NCBI RefSeq assembly: GCF_000427885.1
Contig: NZ_ATYW01000011.1
Coordinates: 65,001-129,000 of the forward strand
Length of the DNA: 64,000 nt
Source: Glycomyces tenuis DSM 44171
Lineage (GTDB): Bacteria; Actinomycetota; Actinomycetes; Mycobacteriales; Micromonosporaceae
Direction of reading: 5' to 3'
Below the pieces are notes generated by a model. The model saw only the letters and a program-made list of their open reading frames with translations. It was not told where the DNA came from and did no database searches. Both the position numbers and the translations under genes were made by a program. Below are positions 41,339 through 50,486 of this stretch, piece after piece (position 1 is the first letter of the stretch; every line of letters starts with the position of its first letter).

Positions 41339-43143
41339 ACCGGAGGCAGCGCGGCGGCCAGCGGCTCGGCGAGCAGCATGGCCTGATCGCACAGCGCGTC
41401 CACGGGGTCGTCGCCTTGGACCTGGAGGCGCACCACCTCGGCGGTGGTCGTGCGGTCGGGGTCCGGACTGGGCCGTTCGAGGTGGACGATGCTCACCAGG
41501 CACGAGTCGTCACTCCAGCGGTCGTGCTGGAGGAAGACCTGGCGGCCGGCGATCGTCAGCTCCTCGCCGTCGTCGGCGGTGAGGGGCCTGATCCGCTCGA
41601 ACAGCACCCGCAGGTCCTGGTCGCTGGTCGTCGAGTGCCAGGTGCAGTCCCAGCCGCCGAAGGTGGTGACGGGATGGGTGGCGTCGACGCCGGGGAACAG
41701 CTCCAGGGCCTCGTTGTCGAGCAGAGCGCAGGCGTCGGCGTGGATCAGCGAGTTCGCGTCGGGCTCGCTCGCGAGTCTGGGGATCTGGCCCTCGTTCATC
41801 ACCGACACCGCCGTGCCGACGGCGATCTCGGCGATGCCGCACAGGTCGGCCTCGCCGTCCCGGGACTGCTCGGCGTCCACTGAGATGTAGTGCTCGCCGT
41901 CGGGGAGCGCCAGCGTCCGCTCGCACTCCTCGGGCTGGGGCTCGTGGCGGATGACGGCGATGCGTCCCTCCTGCTCGATCTCGCCCAGCTCGGGTTCGTC
42001 GCCGGTGCGGTATACCAGCAGCTCGATCTCGACCTCGCTGCCGCTGTGGACGGTCACGATCGCGCCGCAGCGGACGAAGGAGCCGCGGTCGGCGGCGAGC
42101 CAGGCCTCGCCGACCTCGTCGAAGGCCTCGGCGTCGAGCAGCGCGCACGGGTCGAGCGTGGCGGGGTCGCCGAGGATGTCCCCTTCGGCCGTGTCCGATC
42201 CGGAGGCGCCGGGCGAGCCGAAGGTGGCGTCCGCGGGGCCCAGGTACCGCCAGGCGCCGAGCGCGGCGACGGCGAGCACCAGGACTGCGGCGACGGCGGA
42301 GACGACCCAGGCGGCGGTGCGCAGCCGGTTCGTCTCCGCGGCGGCGCCGACGGGCGTCTCGCCGCTCATGGCGCCCAATTCGAGGCGCAGCCGCTCGGGG
42401 CGGGGGCGCCGCCGCGGGTCGTTGTCCAGCATCCGCTCGAGCACCGGGGCGAGCGCGCCGGCGTTCCTCGGCGCGATCCGCTCGTGCCGCGAGGTCCGCA
42501 GGATCAGTGCGTGCGGGTTGTCGTTCCCGAACGGGGAGGTGCCCTCGACGGCGTGGAACAGGGTGGCGCCCAGGGAGAAGACGTCGGACTCGGCGGTGGA
42601 GGGGCCGCCGTGGACCACTTCGGGGGCGACGTAGCCGGGCGTCCCGGTGACCATGCCGGTGCCGGTCAGCGTCGCGTCGGCGTGGACGTTGCGGGAGATC
42701 CCGAAGTCGGCGAGCTTCGCGAGGCCGTGGTCGGTGACCATGACGTTGGCGGGCTTGATATCCCGGTGGAGGACGCCCTTGGCGTGCACCGCCTCGAGTC
42801 CGGCGGCGAGCTGGGCGCCGTACCGGGCGGCCTCGGCGACGGAGGCGGGGGGCCGGTCGGCGAGGGAGGCGCCGCGCACGTACTCCATGACGATCCACGC
42901 GTCGCCGTCCTCGGCGACGGAGTCGTGCACCGTGACCACGTTGGGGTGGTTGATGTTCGCGAGGATGCGGGCCTCGCGGCCGAGCTTCGCCGCGGCGGCC
43001 GGGTCGCCGCCCAGGAGCGCCCGTTTCATCGCGACGGGGCGGTCGAGCTCCAGGTCGCCGGCGCGCCACACCTCCCCGTGGGCGCCTGAGCCCAATCGCT
43101 CCTCAAGCCGATACCGTCCACCAACGATCTGCCCGGCGCGCAA
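41335..43143 (-). CDS. Membrane Ser/Thr protein kinase with duplicated external domain
   Basis: The protein of about 602 residues has a Hanks-type kinase domain (about 8-265): glycine loop LGSGAHGEVW, lysine AMKR, HRDIKPANV, DFGISR and APEVV. A membrane helix lies near 277-300. The external part contains two copies of a CALLD module (DPCALLDAEAF and DACALLDNEALELFPG, the latter followed by WDCTWHS), resembling DUF3558-like sensor domains. I chose the TTG at 43143, which follows GGAG and leaves a normal short N-terminus; the ATG at 43227 is an alternative. Confidence 0.85.
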   Translation of the reverse strand: MRAGQIVGGRYRLEERLGSGAHGEVWRAGDLELDRPVAMKRALLGGDPAAAAKLGREARILANINHPNVVTVHDSVAEDGDAWIVMEYVRGASLADRPPASVAEAARYGAQLAAGLEAVHAKGVLHRDIKPANVMVTDHGLAKLADFGISRNVHADATLTGTGMVTGTPGYVAPEVVHGGPSTAESDVFSLGATLFHAVEGTSPFGNDNPHALILRTSRHERIAPRNAGALAPVLERMLDNDPRRRPRPERLRLELGAMSGETPVGAAAETNRLRTAAWVVSAVAAVLVLAVAALGAWRYLGPADATFGSPGASGSDTAEGDILGDPATLDPCALLDAEAFDEVGEAWLAADRGSFVRCGAIVTVHSGSEVEIELLVYRTGDEPELGEIEQEGRIAVIRHEPQPEECERTLALPDGEHYISVDAEQSRDGEADLCGIAEIAVGTAVSVMNEGQIPRLASEPDANSLIHADACALLDNEALELFPGVDATHPVTTFGGWDCTWHSTTSDQDLRVLFERIRPLTADDGEELTIAGRQVFLQHDRWSDDSCLVSIVHLERPSPDPDRTTTAEVVRLQVQGDDPVDALCDQAMLLAEPLAAALPPV

Positions 43144-43309
43144 CGCTGTCTCCGCTCCGTAGAAGCCTTGAACCGTACCCCGTGTGATCGAGACCAACTT
43201 TAGTGCAACGGTCCGAAGCTGTCTCATGCGGCGAATCGGCAGCGCCCGGACGACGCGTCCGAGTGAACCGGCGGCGCGGAACGGCGGGCAAACCGCTTGC
43301 CACGCCGAT

Positions 43310-43315
43310 TAAGGT
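43310..43315 (+). promoter_or_regulatory. -10 box for the methyltransferase gene
   Basis: TAAGGT ends 6 nt before the ATG at 43322. Confidence 0.55.
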
Positions 43316-43321
43316 CGGGGC

Positions 43322-44110
43322 ATGGACTGGGTCGACGACTTCTACTCCCGCACCGGACACTGGTGGGGCCGAGCCGAATCCGGCATCGGCGAGCGCGATC
43401 GCGGACGGGTCGAGCAGGCGCACCGCCTGCGCGGCGCCGAGCCGGGACGCGTCCTCGAACTCGGCTGCGGCTACGGCAACACCGCCGCGGCCTTCGCCGA
43501 GGCCGGGCACCGGGTGGTCGGCGTCGAGCTCACCGACCGGGCCGACCGCGCCGCCGTCCACACCGACCGTCTCGGCGCGGAGGCGCTGCGAGTGATCCGG
43601 GGCGACTTCTACACCGTGGAGCTGGACGGCCGCTTCGACGTCGTCGCCTACTGGAACGGCTTCGGCATCGGCACTGACGCCGAGCAGCGCCGTCTCCTGC
43701 GGCGCATCGGCGACGAATGGCTGGCCCCGGACGGGGTCGCGCTCGTCGACGTGTTCAACCCGCTGGTGTGGGCGAGCTGGGACGGCGAGGAGGACCACCT
43801 CACGCCGAACCCGGAGCGCGGCTACGAGCACGAGCTGATGCAGCGCCTCAGCTTCGACCCGGTCTCCTCCACCGCCGTCGACACCTGGTGGGACGCGGCC
43901 GAACCCGAGCGGAAGATCACGCAGCGCCTCCGCTGCTACGGTCCGGCCGATCTGCGGCTGCTGCTGGAGGGCACCGGCCTGGCGCTCGATGCGGTCATCG
44001 CCGGCGGCGAGCCGGTCGACCTCGGCGGCGACCACGCCGGACACGCCGCCATGCTGCGCGAGCGCCACGAGTACCTGGCCGTGCTGCGGCACGAGCCGCT
44101 CAGCGGCTGA
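43322..44110 (+). CDS. Class I SAM-dependent methyltransferase
   Basis: The 262-residue protein has a Rossmann methyltransferase core with VLELGCGYGNTAAAFAEAGHRVVGVELTDR near residue 45 and a second motif DVVAYWNGFGIG near residue 107. The WWGRAES start and the tryptophan-rich middle are unusual. The substrate is not identifiable; small-molecule methylation is likely. Its end overlaps the convergent histidine kinase by 11 bp. Confidence 0.8.
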   Translation: MDWVDDFYSRTGHWWGRAESGIGERDRGRVEQAHRLRGAEPGRVLELGCGYGNTAAAFAEAGHRVVGVELTDRADRAAVHTDRLGAEALRVIRGDFYTVELDGRFDVVAYWNGFGIGTDAEQRRLLRRIGDEWLAPDGVALVDVFNPLVWASWDGEEDHLTPNPERGYEHELMQRLSFDPVSSTAVDTWWDAAEPERKITQRLRCYGPADLRLLLEGTGLALDAVIAGGEPVDLGGDHAGHAAMLRERHEYLAVLRHEPLSG

Positions 44111-45269
44111 ACGGTCCGGCCGCCGGGAAGGCGACCGAGACGCGCAGGCCGCCGCCGCTCCTGGGGGCCGCCTCGAGCTCCGCGCCGTGGGCACGGGCCA
44201 CCGACGCCACGATCGACAGGCCGAGCCCGACGCCGCCGGAGGAGTCGACGCGGTCGCGGCCCTGGCCGCGCCGGAACGGCTCGAACAGGGCGTCGACCTC
44301 GTAGGGCGGCACCACCGGGCCGGTGTTGGACACGCTCAGGACCGCCTTCCCGTCGCGGACGGCGGTCACGGCCGTGACCTGGCCGCCGGCGTGGTTGTGC
44401 CTGATCGCGTTGGCGATCAGGTTCTCGACCAGGCGCTCCAGGAGGGTCGCGTCGCCCGCGGTCACCGCCTCGGCGGCGTCGAGGCGCACCACGACCTCGG
44501 CGTCGGCGGCCTCCCGGGCGAGCCCGTCTGCCGCATGCGACACCACGTCGGCCAGGTCGACCGGCACGGGCTCGGGCGAGGCGTGCTCGGTGCGCGCCAG
44601 CGTCAGGAGGCCGTCGATGAGCCGCTCGTGGCGGGCGTTGACGGCGAGGAGGTTCTCGGCGAGGGTCTTCAAGCGCTGGTCGGCGCCTGGCCCGGCCGCG
44701 GCCACCTCGATGAGGGTGCGATTGATGGCGAGGGGCGTGCGCAGCTCGTGGGAGGCGTTGGCGACGAACCGCCGCTGCCCTTCGAAGGCCCGGTCGAGCC
44801 GGGCGAGCATCTCGTCGAAGGTGTCGGCGAGGCGTTTGAGCTCGTCGTTCGGCCCCTGCAAGGTGATGCGCTCGTGCAGGCTGCGGTCGGCCACGCGCCG
44901 GGCGGTGCTCGTGATCGCGTCGATCGGGCGCAGGGCGCGGCCCGCGAGGAGCCAGCCGACGGCGAGGGCGAGCAGGCCGACGGCCAGGAGCGCGATCGCC
45001 GACCAGGTCAGCAGGGCCTCGAGGGTCTCGGTGTTGACCGTCTCCTGGCGCCGGGTCATCTCCTCGGCGAGGGCCAGCCGCTCGTCGGTGTCGGCCTCGG
45101 TGAGCTCGCGGACCTCGATCTCCCCGCCGGCCCCTCCGAGCAGCACGTTCATCTCCCCGCCGCTTCGCAGCCGCTCGCTGACGAGCAGGTAGACCACGGT
45201 GATCAGAACCGCGCCGGCGGCGAAGAACGCCCCCGAGTACCACAGGGTCAGCCTCGTGCGCAGCCTCAT
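44100..45269 (-). CDS. Sensor histidine kinase
   Basis: The 389-residue protein has helices at about residues 10-32 and 93-117 flanking a small external loop of 60 residues, a HAMP linker (RRVADRSLHERITL), the H-box ANASHELRTPLAINRTL and an ATPase domain with N-box ENLIANAIRHN and GVGLGLSIV. It forms a pair with the preceding response regulator, the genes overlapping as ATGA. The small loop and layout fit kinases that sense envelope stress or peptides near MacB-type exporters. Confidence 0.9.
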   Translation of the reverse strand: MRLRTRLTLWYSGAFFAAGAVLITVVYLLVSERLRSGGEMNVLLGGAGGEIEVRELTEADTDERLALAEEMTRRQETVNTETLEALLTWSAIALLAVGLLALAVGWLLAGRALRPIDAITSTARRVADRSLHERITLQGPNDELKRLADTFDEMLARLDRAFEGQRRFVANASHELRTPLAINRTLIEVAAAGPGADQRLKTLAENLLAVNARHERLIDGLLTLARTEHASPEPVPVDLADVVSHAADGLAREAADAEVVVRLDAAEAVTAGDATLLERLVENLIANAIRHNHAGGQVTAVTAVRDGKAVLSVSNTGPVVPPYEVDALFEPFRRGQGRDRVDSSGGVGLGLSIVASVARAHGAELEAAPRSGGGLRVSVAFPAAGPFSR

Positions 45270-45937
45270 GGTGCGGGCTCCTCTCTGACGGCGTAGCCCG
45301 AGCCGGGCACGGTGACGATCACCGGCGGGTCGCCGAGCTTGCGCCGCAACGTCATCATCGTCACTCGCACCACGTTCGTGGCCGGGTCGATGTGCTCGTC
45401 CCAGGCCTTCTCCAGCAGCCGCTCCGATGAGACCACGGCGCCGTCGGCGCGGAGCAGCTCCACGAGCACCCCGAACTCCTTCTTGGACAGCGACAGGTAG
45501 CGTCCGTCGCGGAACACCTGGCGGCGGGCGGTGTCGACGCTGATGCCGTCGAATTCGAGCACCGGCGGCACGGCCGGGGCCGAGCGCCTGGCCAGGGCGC
45601 GGACGCGGGCGACGAGCTCGGCGAACGCGAAGGGCTTGCCGAGGTAGTCGTCGGCGCCGAGCGAGAGGCCCTCGACGCGGTCGCCGACCTCGGCGGCGGC
45701 GGTCAGCATGAGGACGCGGGTGCCGTGCGGGCCCTCGACGACCTTCCGGCACAGCTCGTCGCCGCCGACGCGCGGCAGGTCCCGGTCCAGGATCGCCACG
45801 TCGTAGTCGTAGACGGCCAGGCGCAGCCGCGCCGAGTCGCCGTCGTAGCAGACGTCGACGGCCATCGCCTCGGCGCGCAGGCCCTCGGCTATGCCGTCGG
45901 CGAGCATCCGCTCGTCCTCCACCACCAGTACGCGCAT
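45266..45937 (-). CDS. OmpR-family response regulator
   Basis: The 223-residue protein has a receiver domain with phosphoacceptor Asp51 (AILDRDLP) and Lys in GADDYLGKPFAF, and an OmpR winged helix at the C-terminus (LSLSKKEFGVLVELLRADGAVVSSERLLEKAW). It is divergent from the lipoprotein-adaptor-MacB operon, its probable target. The 142-nt region between them carries no perfect palindrome. Confidence 0.9.
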   Translation of the reverse strand: MRVLVVEDERMLADGIAEGLRAEAMAVDVCYDGDSARLRLAVYDYDVAILDRDLPRVGGDELCRKVVEGPHGTRVLMLTAAAEVGDRVEGLSLGADDYLGKPFAFAELVARVRALARRSAPAVPPVLEFDGISVDTARRQVFRDGRYLSLSKKEFGVLVELLRADGAVVSSERLLEKAWDEHIDPATNVVRVTMMTLRRKLGDPPVIVTVPGSGYAVREEPAP

Positions 45938-46079
45938 ACCCCATCCTCTCGCCCGGTCCGTCGGCAAGTGTGCCGGGCGGCGCATAAAGCCGGTGTAAGC
46001 GCGAACGCTGACGCCGGCCACATGCGCCGCCGGATTCACTGGGTCGCTCCAGAGCACTCCACAGATGGGAGCTATGACG

Positions 46080-46589
46080 ATGAGACGACTACTGCTCGTC
46101 GCGGGCGCGGTCTCGGCGCTGATGCCGGCCGCCGCGTGCGGCGAGGACGCCGCAGAGGACGACTCGGTGGCGAGCGTCGACGGCGGCGCCACGCAGTCGG
46201 AGACCGCCGAAGAAGAAGAGGTGAGCCGCGAGGAGGCCCTGCAGAACTACGTCGAATGCATGCGGGACAACGGGGTCGAGGCCATGCCCGACCCCTCCCC
46301 GAACGGCGGTATGCAGCTCACCCCCGAGGTCGGCGAGGACCCCGAGTTCGAGGCGGCCCAGGAGGCCTGCCAGGAAGAGCTCCCCGACGGGGGGCCGGGC
46401 GGCGGTGGCGGACCCGACCCGGAGCTGGTCCTCGAGTTCGTCGAGTGCATGCGGGACAACGGCGTCGAGGACATGCCCGACCCGCAGAGCGGCGGCGGCA
46501 TCATGATGGGCCCCGAGACCGCCGAGGACCCCGACTTCGAAGCGGCCATGGCGGCCTGCGAGGACGTCCTCCAGGAGCTGCGCGGATGA
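46080..46589 (+). CDS. Lipoprotein with two CMRDNGV repeats
   Basis: The 169-residue protein has a lipoprotein signal with lipobox PAAAC. Two modules of about 50 residues follow, each with ECMRDNGVExMPDP and a later FEAA...AC. Single-module relatives upstream of adaptor/MacB genes are common in actinobacteria and uncharacterised. I chose the third ATG (46080), which has GGGAG 8 nt upstream, over 46065 and 46074. Its stop overlaps the next start as ATGA, so it is part of the efflux operon. Confidence 0.78.
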   Translation: MRRLLLVAGAVSALMPAAACGEDAAEDDSVASVDGGATQSETAEEEEVSREEALQNYVECMRDNGVEAMPDPSPNGGMQLTPEVGEDPEFEAAQEACQEELPDGGPGGGGGPDPELVLEFVECMRDNGVEDMPDPQSGGGIMMGPETAEDPDFEAAMAACEDVLQELRG

Positions 46590-47650
46590 GGTCGGTCAAG
46601 CGGATCCTGCTGCCCGCCGGCGCGGTGGTGGCGGCCGCGGCGGTCGCCGTCGCGGCCACCGCCTTCGACGGCGACGAGGCCCCTGCCGGGGGCGATGAGA
46701 CGGCCGGCGCGACCGCGGAGGTCGTGCGCCGGGACCTGGCCCGCTCCGAGGAGGTCGACGGGACCCTCTCGTACGGGGAGGTCCAGACGATGACCGGCGC
46801 GCTGCCGGGCACGATCACGTGGCTGCCCGAGGTCGGATCCACGATCGGGGCCGGGGATGCGGTCTGGAACGTGGACGACCGGCCGGTGACGGCCATGGAC
46901 GGCGTGCTGCCGATGTGGCGGCCCATGGGGGCGGGCACCGAGGGAGCCGATGTGGCCCAGTTGGAGGAGAACCTCTCGGCGCTGGGCTACGGCGGCTTCA
47001 CCGTCGACGACGAGTACACCGGCGCCACCGCCGAGGCCGTCGAGCAGTGGCAGGAGGACCTCGGCGCGCCCGGGACGGGGACGGTCGCGCTCGGCGAGGT
47101 CGTGTTCCTGCCCTCGGCGGTGCGCGTGGCCGGGCACGCCGCCGACGTCGGCTCGGCCGGGAAGGGGCCGGTGCTCGGGTACACCGGCCACGAGCAGCAC
47201 GTCACCGTGGACCTCGAGGCCGCCAAGCAGGACTTGGCGGTGGAGGGCCAGGCCGTGACGGTGACGCTGCCGGACGGGACCGAGCTCGGCGGCGAGGTCG
47301 CCGAGGTGTCCGCGACCGTGGCCTCGGCCCCCGCCGAGGACGGCGGCGGCCAGGAGGACGAGGCGGAGAGCACGGTCGAGGTGACCGTGGCCGTCGACGA
47401 CCCCGAGGCCGTGGCCGGACTGGAGTCGGCTCCGGTGAAGGTCGAGCTGGTCGCCGAGACGCGCGAGGACGTGCTGGTCGTGCCCGTCGAGGCGCTGCTG
47501 GCGCTCCGCGAGGGCGGCTACGCGGTGGAACTCGTCGAGGGCGACTCGGTCGAACTGGTGCCGGTCGAGACCGGGATGTTCGCCGGCGGGCTCGTCGAGG
47601 TCTCCGGCGAGGGCCTCGCCGAGGGCGCGCTGGTGGGGGTGCCCGAATGA
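46586..47650 (+). CDS. Efflux adaptor with peptidoglycan-binding domain
   Basis: The 354-residue protein has an N-terminal membrane anchor (residues 5-26), a barrel-sandwich part ([15 protein letters not shown]), a peptidoglycan-binding_1 domain at about 112-150 ([19 protein letters not shown]) inserted within it, and a beta-barrel with [18 protein letters not shown]. It is the HlyD/MFP-type adaptor of the MacB-like exporter that follows, bridging membrane and cell wall. ATGA overlaps couple it on both sides. Confidence 0.88.
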   Translation: MRSVKRILLPAGAVVAAAAVAVAATAFDGDEAPAGGDETAGATAEVVRRDLARSEEVDGTLSYGEVQTMTGALPGTITWLPEVGSTIGAGDAVWNVDDRPVTAMDGVLPMWRPMGAGTEGADVAQLEENLSALGYGGFTVDDEYTGATAEAVEQWQEDLGAPGTGTVALGEVVFLPSAVRVAGHAADVGSAGKGPVLGYTGHEQHVTVDLEAAKQDLAVEGQAVTVTLPDGTELGGEVAEVSATVASAPAEDGGGQEDEAESTVEVTVAVDDPEAVAGLESAPVKVELVAETREDVLVVPVEALLALREGGYAVELVEGDSVELVPVETGMFAGGLVEVSGEGLAEGALVGVPE

Positions 47651-48330
47651 GCGGCCCCCAGCGGAGCGTCGTGACGCTGGAGTCGGTGAGCAAGACCTAT
47701 CCGGGGGTGACGGCCCTGTCGGACGTGTCGCTGGTGATCGACGCCGGCGAGCTGGTGGCGATCGTCGGGCCTTCGGGCTCGGGCAAGTCGACACTGCTGA
47801 ACCTGGCCGGGACGCTCGACCGGCCCACGTCGGGGCTGGTACGCGTCGCGGGCCGGGAGGTGGCCGCGCTCTCCGACCGGGAGGTGTCGCGGCTGCGCTC
47901 GACCGAGCTCGGATTCGTGTTCCAGCAGTTCCACCTCGCTCCGGGCGTGCCGATTCTGGACAATGTGGCGGACGGGCTGCTGTACGCGCGGGCGCCCAGG
48001 TCGCGGCGGCGCGAGCGGGCCGCCGCCGCGCTCGAGCGCGTGGGCCTGGGCGAGCGGGTCTCCCACCGGCCGCACGAGCTGTCCGGCGGGCAGCGCCAGC
48101 GGGTGGCGATCGCCAGGGCGATCGTCGGCGAGCCGACGCTGCTGCTGGCCGACGAGCCGACCGGGAACCTCGACACCGCCTCGGGCGAGACGGTCATGGC
48201 GCTGCTGCGCGGTCTCAACGAGGCCGGGACGACGGTCGTGATCATCACGCACGACAGAGAGATCGCGGCGAGCCTGCCCCGGCGCATCGAGATGCGCGAC
48301 GGGAGGGTGGTGAGCGATGCGGTGGGCTGA
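47647..48330 (+). CDS. MacB-type ABC transporter ATP-binding protein
   Basis: The 227-residue ATPase of the LolD/MacB/FtsE branch has Walker [12 protein letters not shown] near residue 41, FQQFHL, signature [15 protein letters not shown] and Walker [13 protein letters not shown]. It drives a tripartite-like export or mechanotransmission complex with the following FtsX-type permease. Confidence 0.92.
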   Translation: MSGPQRSVVTLESVSKTYPGVTALSDVSLVIDAGELVAIVGPSGSGKSTLLNLAGTLDRPTSGLVRVAGREVAALSDREVSRLRSTELGFVFQQFHLAPGVPILDNVADGLLYARAPRSRRRERAAAALERVGLGERVSHRPHELSGGQRQRVAIARAIVGEPTLLLADEPTGNLDTASGETVMALLRGLNEAGTTVVIITHDREIAASLPRRIEMRDGRVVSDAVG

Positions 48331-49489
48331 CGTCTGGCGGGTCGGCGCCTACGGGCTGCGGTCCAGGCCGCTGCGCGTCACGCTCTCGGCGATCGGCATC
48401 GCCATCGGGATCGCCGCGATGGTGGCGGTCGTCGGCATCTCGGCCTCCAGCTCGGAGGACCTGAACCGGCGTCTGGACGCGCTCGGGACCAACCTGCTGA
48501 CGACCGCGCCCGGCCAGTCGGTGTTCGGGGAGGCCTCGCAGCTGCCGCTGGAGGCCGAGCCGATGATCGAGCGGATCGGGCCGGTGCTGGACACCTCGGC
48601 GACGGGCGTCGTGCCCGAGGCGTCGGTGTACCGCAACGACCATGTCCCCGAGATCGAGTCGGGCGGCATCACCGTCCAGGCCGCCAGGCTCGACCTCCTC
48701 GAGGTCGTCGGCGGCGAGGTGGCCGAGGGGCAGTGGCTGACGGAGGCGACCGCGGCCTTCCCGTCGGTGGTCCTGGGCGCCGACGCCGCCGAGCGGCTCG
48801 GCGTCCCGGCGGACCCGGACGTGCAGGTGTGGCTCGGCGGCCAGTGGTTCACCGTCGTCGGGGTCCTGGAACCGGCGGCGCTGGCCCCCGAGCTGGACAG
48901 CGCGGCGCTCGTCGGCTGGGAGGCCGCCGAGGCGTACCTGGACTTCGATGCGCACGCGACGACGGTCTACACGCGGGCGGCCGAGGCGGCGGTGACCGAC
49001 GTGCAGTCGGTGCTCGGCGCGACGGCCTACCCCGAGCACCCCGACGAGGTCGAGGTCTCGCGCCCTTCGGACGCGCTCGTGGCGGCCGAGGCCGCCGAGG
49101 AGACCTTCACCGGACTGCTGTTGGGCCTGGGCGCGGTGGCGCTCCTCGTCGGCGGCGTCGGCGTGGCGAACACGATGGTCATCTCGGTGCTGGAGCGGCG
49201 CGGGGAGATCGGCCTGCGGCGGTCGCTGGGGGCGACGAAGGCGGACGTGCGGGGCCAGTTCCTCGCCGAGTCGCTGCTGCTGTCGCTCCTGGGCGGCGTC
49301 GGCGGGGTGGTGCTCGGCGCCGCCATCACCGCCGCGTACGCGGCCTGGCAGGGCTGGCCGCCGACGGTGCCGCCGTGGGTGCTGGGCGGGGGCGTCGCCG
49401 CGACCTCGGCGATCGGCGCGATCGCCGGGCTGTACCCGGCCGTCAAGGCCGCGCGCCTGTCCCCCACCGAGGCGCTCACCGCGCCGTGA
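48317..49489 (+). CDS. FtsX-type ABC permease (MacB-like)
   Basis: The 390-residue protein has one N-terminal helix (about 18-42), a large external domain and three C-terminal helices. [28 protein letters not shown] and [40 protein letters not shown] are the FtsX signatures. It overlaps the ATPase gene by 14 nt and ends at a strong terminator, closing the four-gene operon. Confidence 0.9.
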   Translation: MRWADVWRVGAYGLRSRPLRVTLSAIGIAIGIAAMVAVVGISASSSEDLNRRLDALGTNLLTTAPGQSVFGEASQLPLEAEPMIERIGPVLDTSATGVVPEASVYRNDHVPEIESGGITVQAARLDLLEVVGGEVAEGQWLTEATAAFPSVVLGADAAERLGVPADPDVQVWLGGQWFTVVGVLEPAALAPELDSAALVGWEAAEAYLDFDAHATTVYTRAAEAAVTDVQSVLGATAYPEHPDEVEVSRPSDALVAAEAAEETFTGLLLGLGAVALLVGGVGVANTMVISVLERRGEIGLRRSLGATKADVRGQFLAESLLLSLLGGVGGVVLGAAITAAYAAWQGWPPTVPPWVLGGGVAATSAIGAIAGLYPAVKAARLSPTEALTAP

Positions 49490-49491
49490 GG

Positions 49492-49525
49492 CGGCGGGCC
49501 CGGCCCGAGCGGGCCGGGCCCGCCG
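49492..49525. terminator. 16-bp perfect hairpin after the MacB operon
   Basis: Bases 49492-49507 pair perfectly with 49510-49525; the stem starts 2 nt after the stop codon. It lies 16 nt before the next ATG. Confidence 0.75.
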
Positions 49526-49541
49526 TGGCACGATCGCGGGC

Positions 49542-50399
49542 ATGACGCCGAGCCTCCAGATCGGATCCGCCACGGTCATCGCCCTCACCGACGGCGAGGG
49601 GCCGTTCTTCGCCGAGCGGTCCGAGGCCTTTCCGAACGCCACGGCCGAGCAGTGGGACGCGGCCGACCGCTTCGACCCCGGTTCGGTGACCGGCGACGGC
49701 CGCTGGTGGCTCCAGTTCCGGGCCTTCGCGATCCGCGACGACACCGGGATCACCGTGGTGGACGCCGGGATCGGCCCCGCCGACGGCCCGGCCGCCTCGT
49801 GGGCGCCGGTGCCGGGGCGCCTCCCGGCGGAGCTGGCCGCCGCGGGCATCGATCCGGCCGATGTGGACACCGTGGTGCTCACGCACCTGCACACCGACCA
49901 CGTCGGCTGGGCGGTGGTCGCCGACGGGCCGGAGCGGCGCCCGTTCTTCGCGAACGCGCGGTACGTCTTGCAGCGCAGGGAAGTCGACGCCGTCGAGGAG
50001 TTGAACCCGCAGCTGCGCGAGATCCTGATCGAGCCGCTGCGCGAGGCCGGGCGGCTCGCGGCCGTCGACGGCGAGCACGCGCTGACGCGGCGCTCGCGCG
50101 TGGTCCCGACGCCGGGGCACACCCCGGGGCACCAGAGCGTCCTGGTCGAGTCCGGCGGCGGGCTCGTCGCGGTCACCGGCGACGTCCTCGTCCACGCCGT
50201 CCAGCTGCTGCACCCCGAGGTGGCGTACGAGCTGGAGTCCGATCGGCGGACCGCCCGCGAGAGCCGCGAGGCGCTGCTGCGGCGCGTCGCCGAGGCGGGC
50301 GGCTCGATCGCCACGCCGCACCTGACCGAGCCGTTCGCCGCGGCGGGGCGCCGGGGCCCGGGAGGAAGCGCGGTCCCGCCGGGTGGCGGCTCCTCTTGA
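49542..50399 (+). CDS. Metallo-beta-lactamase-fold hydrolase
   Basis: The 285-residue protein has the HxHxDH motif (LTHLHTDHVGWA) near residue 110, PTPGHTPGHQSV and TGDVLVH, the later metal ligands. It belongs to the broad lactonase/hydrolase group of the superfamily. The substrate is unknown. No signal peptide is present. The end of the gene carries the -35 box of the GH51 gene. Confidence 0.8.
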   Translation: MTPSLQIGSATVIALTDGEGPFFAERSEAFPNATAEQWDAADRFDPGSVTGDGRWWLQFRAFAIRDDTGITVVDAGIGPADGPAASWAPVPGRLPAELAAAGIDPADVDTVVLTHLHTDHVGWAVVADGPERRPFFANARYVLQRREVDAVEELNPQLREILIEPLREAGRLAAVDGEHALTRRSRVVPTPGHTPGHQSVLVESGGGLVAVTGDVLVHAVQLLHPEVAYELESDRRTARESREALLRRVAEAGGSIATPHLTEPFAAAGRRGPGGSAVPPGGGSS

Positions 50400-50423
50400 C
50401 AACGGCGACTGTAACGGTAAAGT
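50396..50423 (+). promoter_or_regulatory. Promoter of the GH51-lacI operon
   Basis: TTGACA (50396-50401), 16-bp spacer, TAAAGT (50418-50423). The -35 overlaps the stop codon of the preceding gene. Confidence 0.6.
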
Positions 50424-50445
50424 GACCGCAGCTGTATCGATAAAG
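50409..50445. promoter_or_regulatory. Two tandem LacI-type operators
   Basis: CTGTAACGGTAAAG (50409-50422) and CTGTATCGATAAAG (50432-50445) match at 12 of 14 positions and start 23 bp apart. Each has the central CG of LacI-family sites, and the second contains the palindrome TATCGATA. The first covers the -10 box. The LacI protein encoded downstream is the likely ligand. Confidence 0.65.
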
Positions 50446-50486
50446 AAGCGGTGCGGTTCCCACATCTCCCCCAGAAGGACGCTCCC

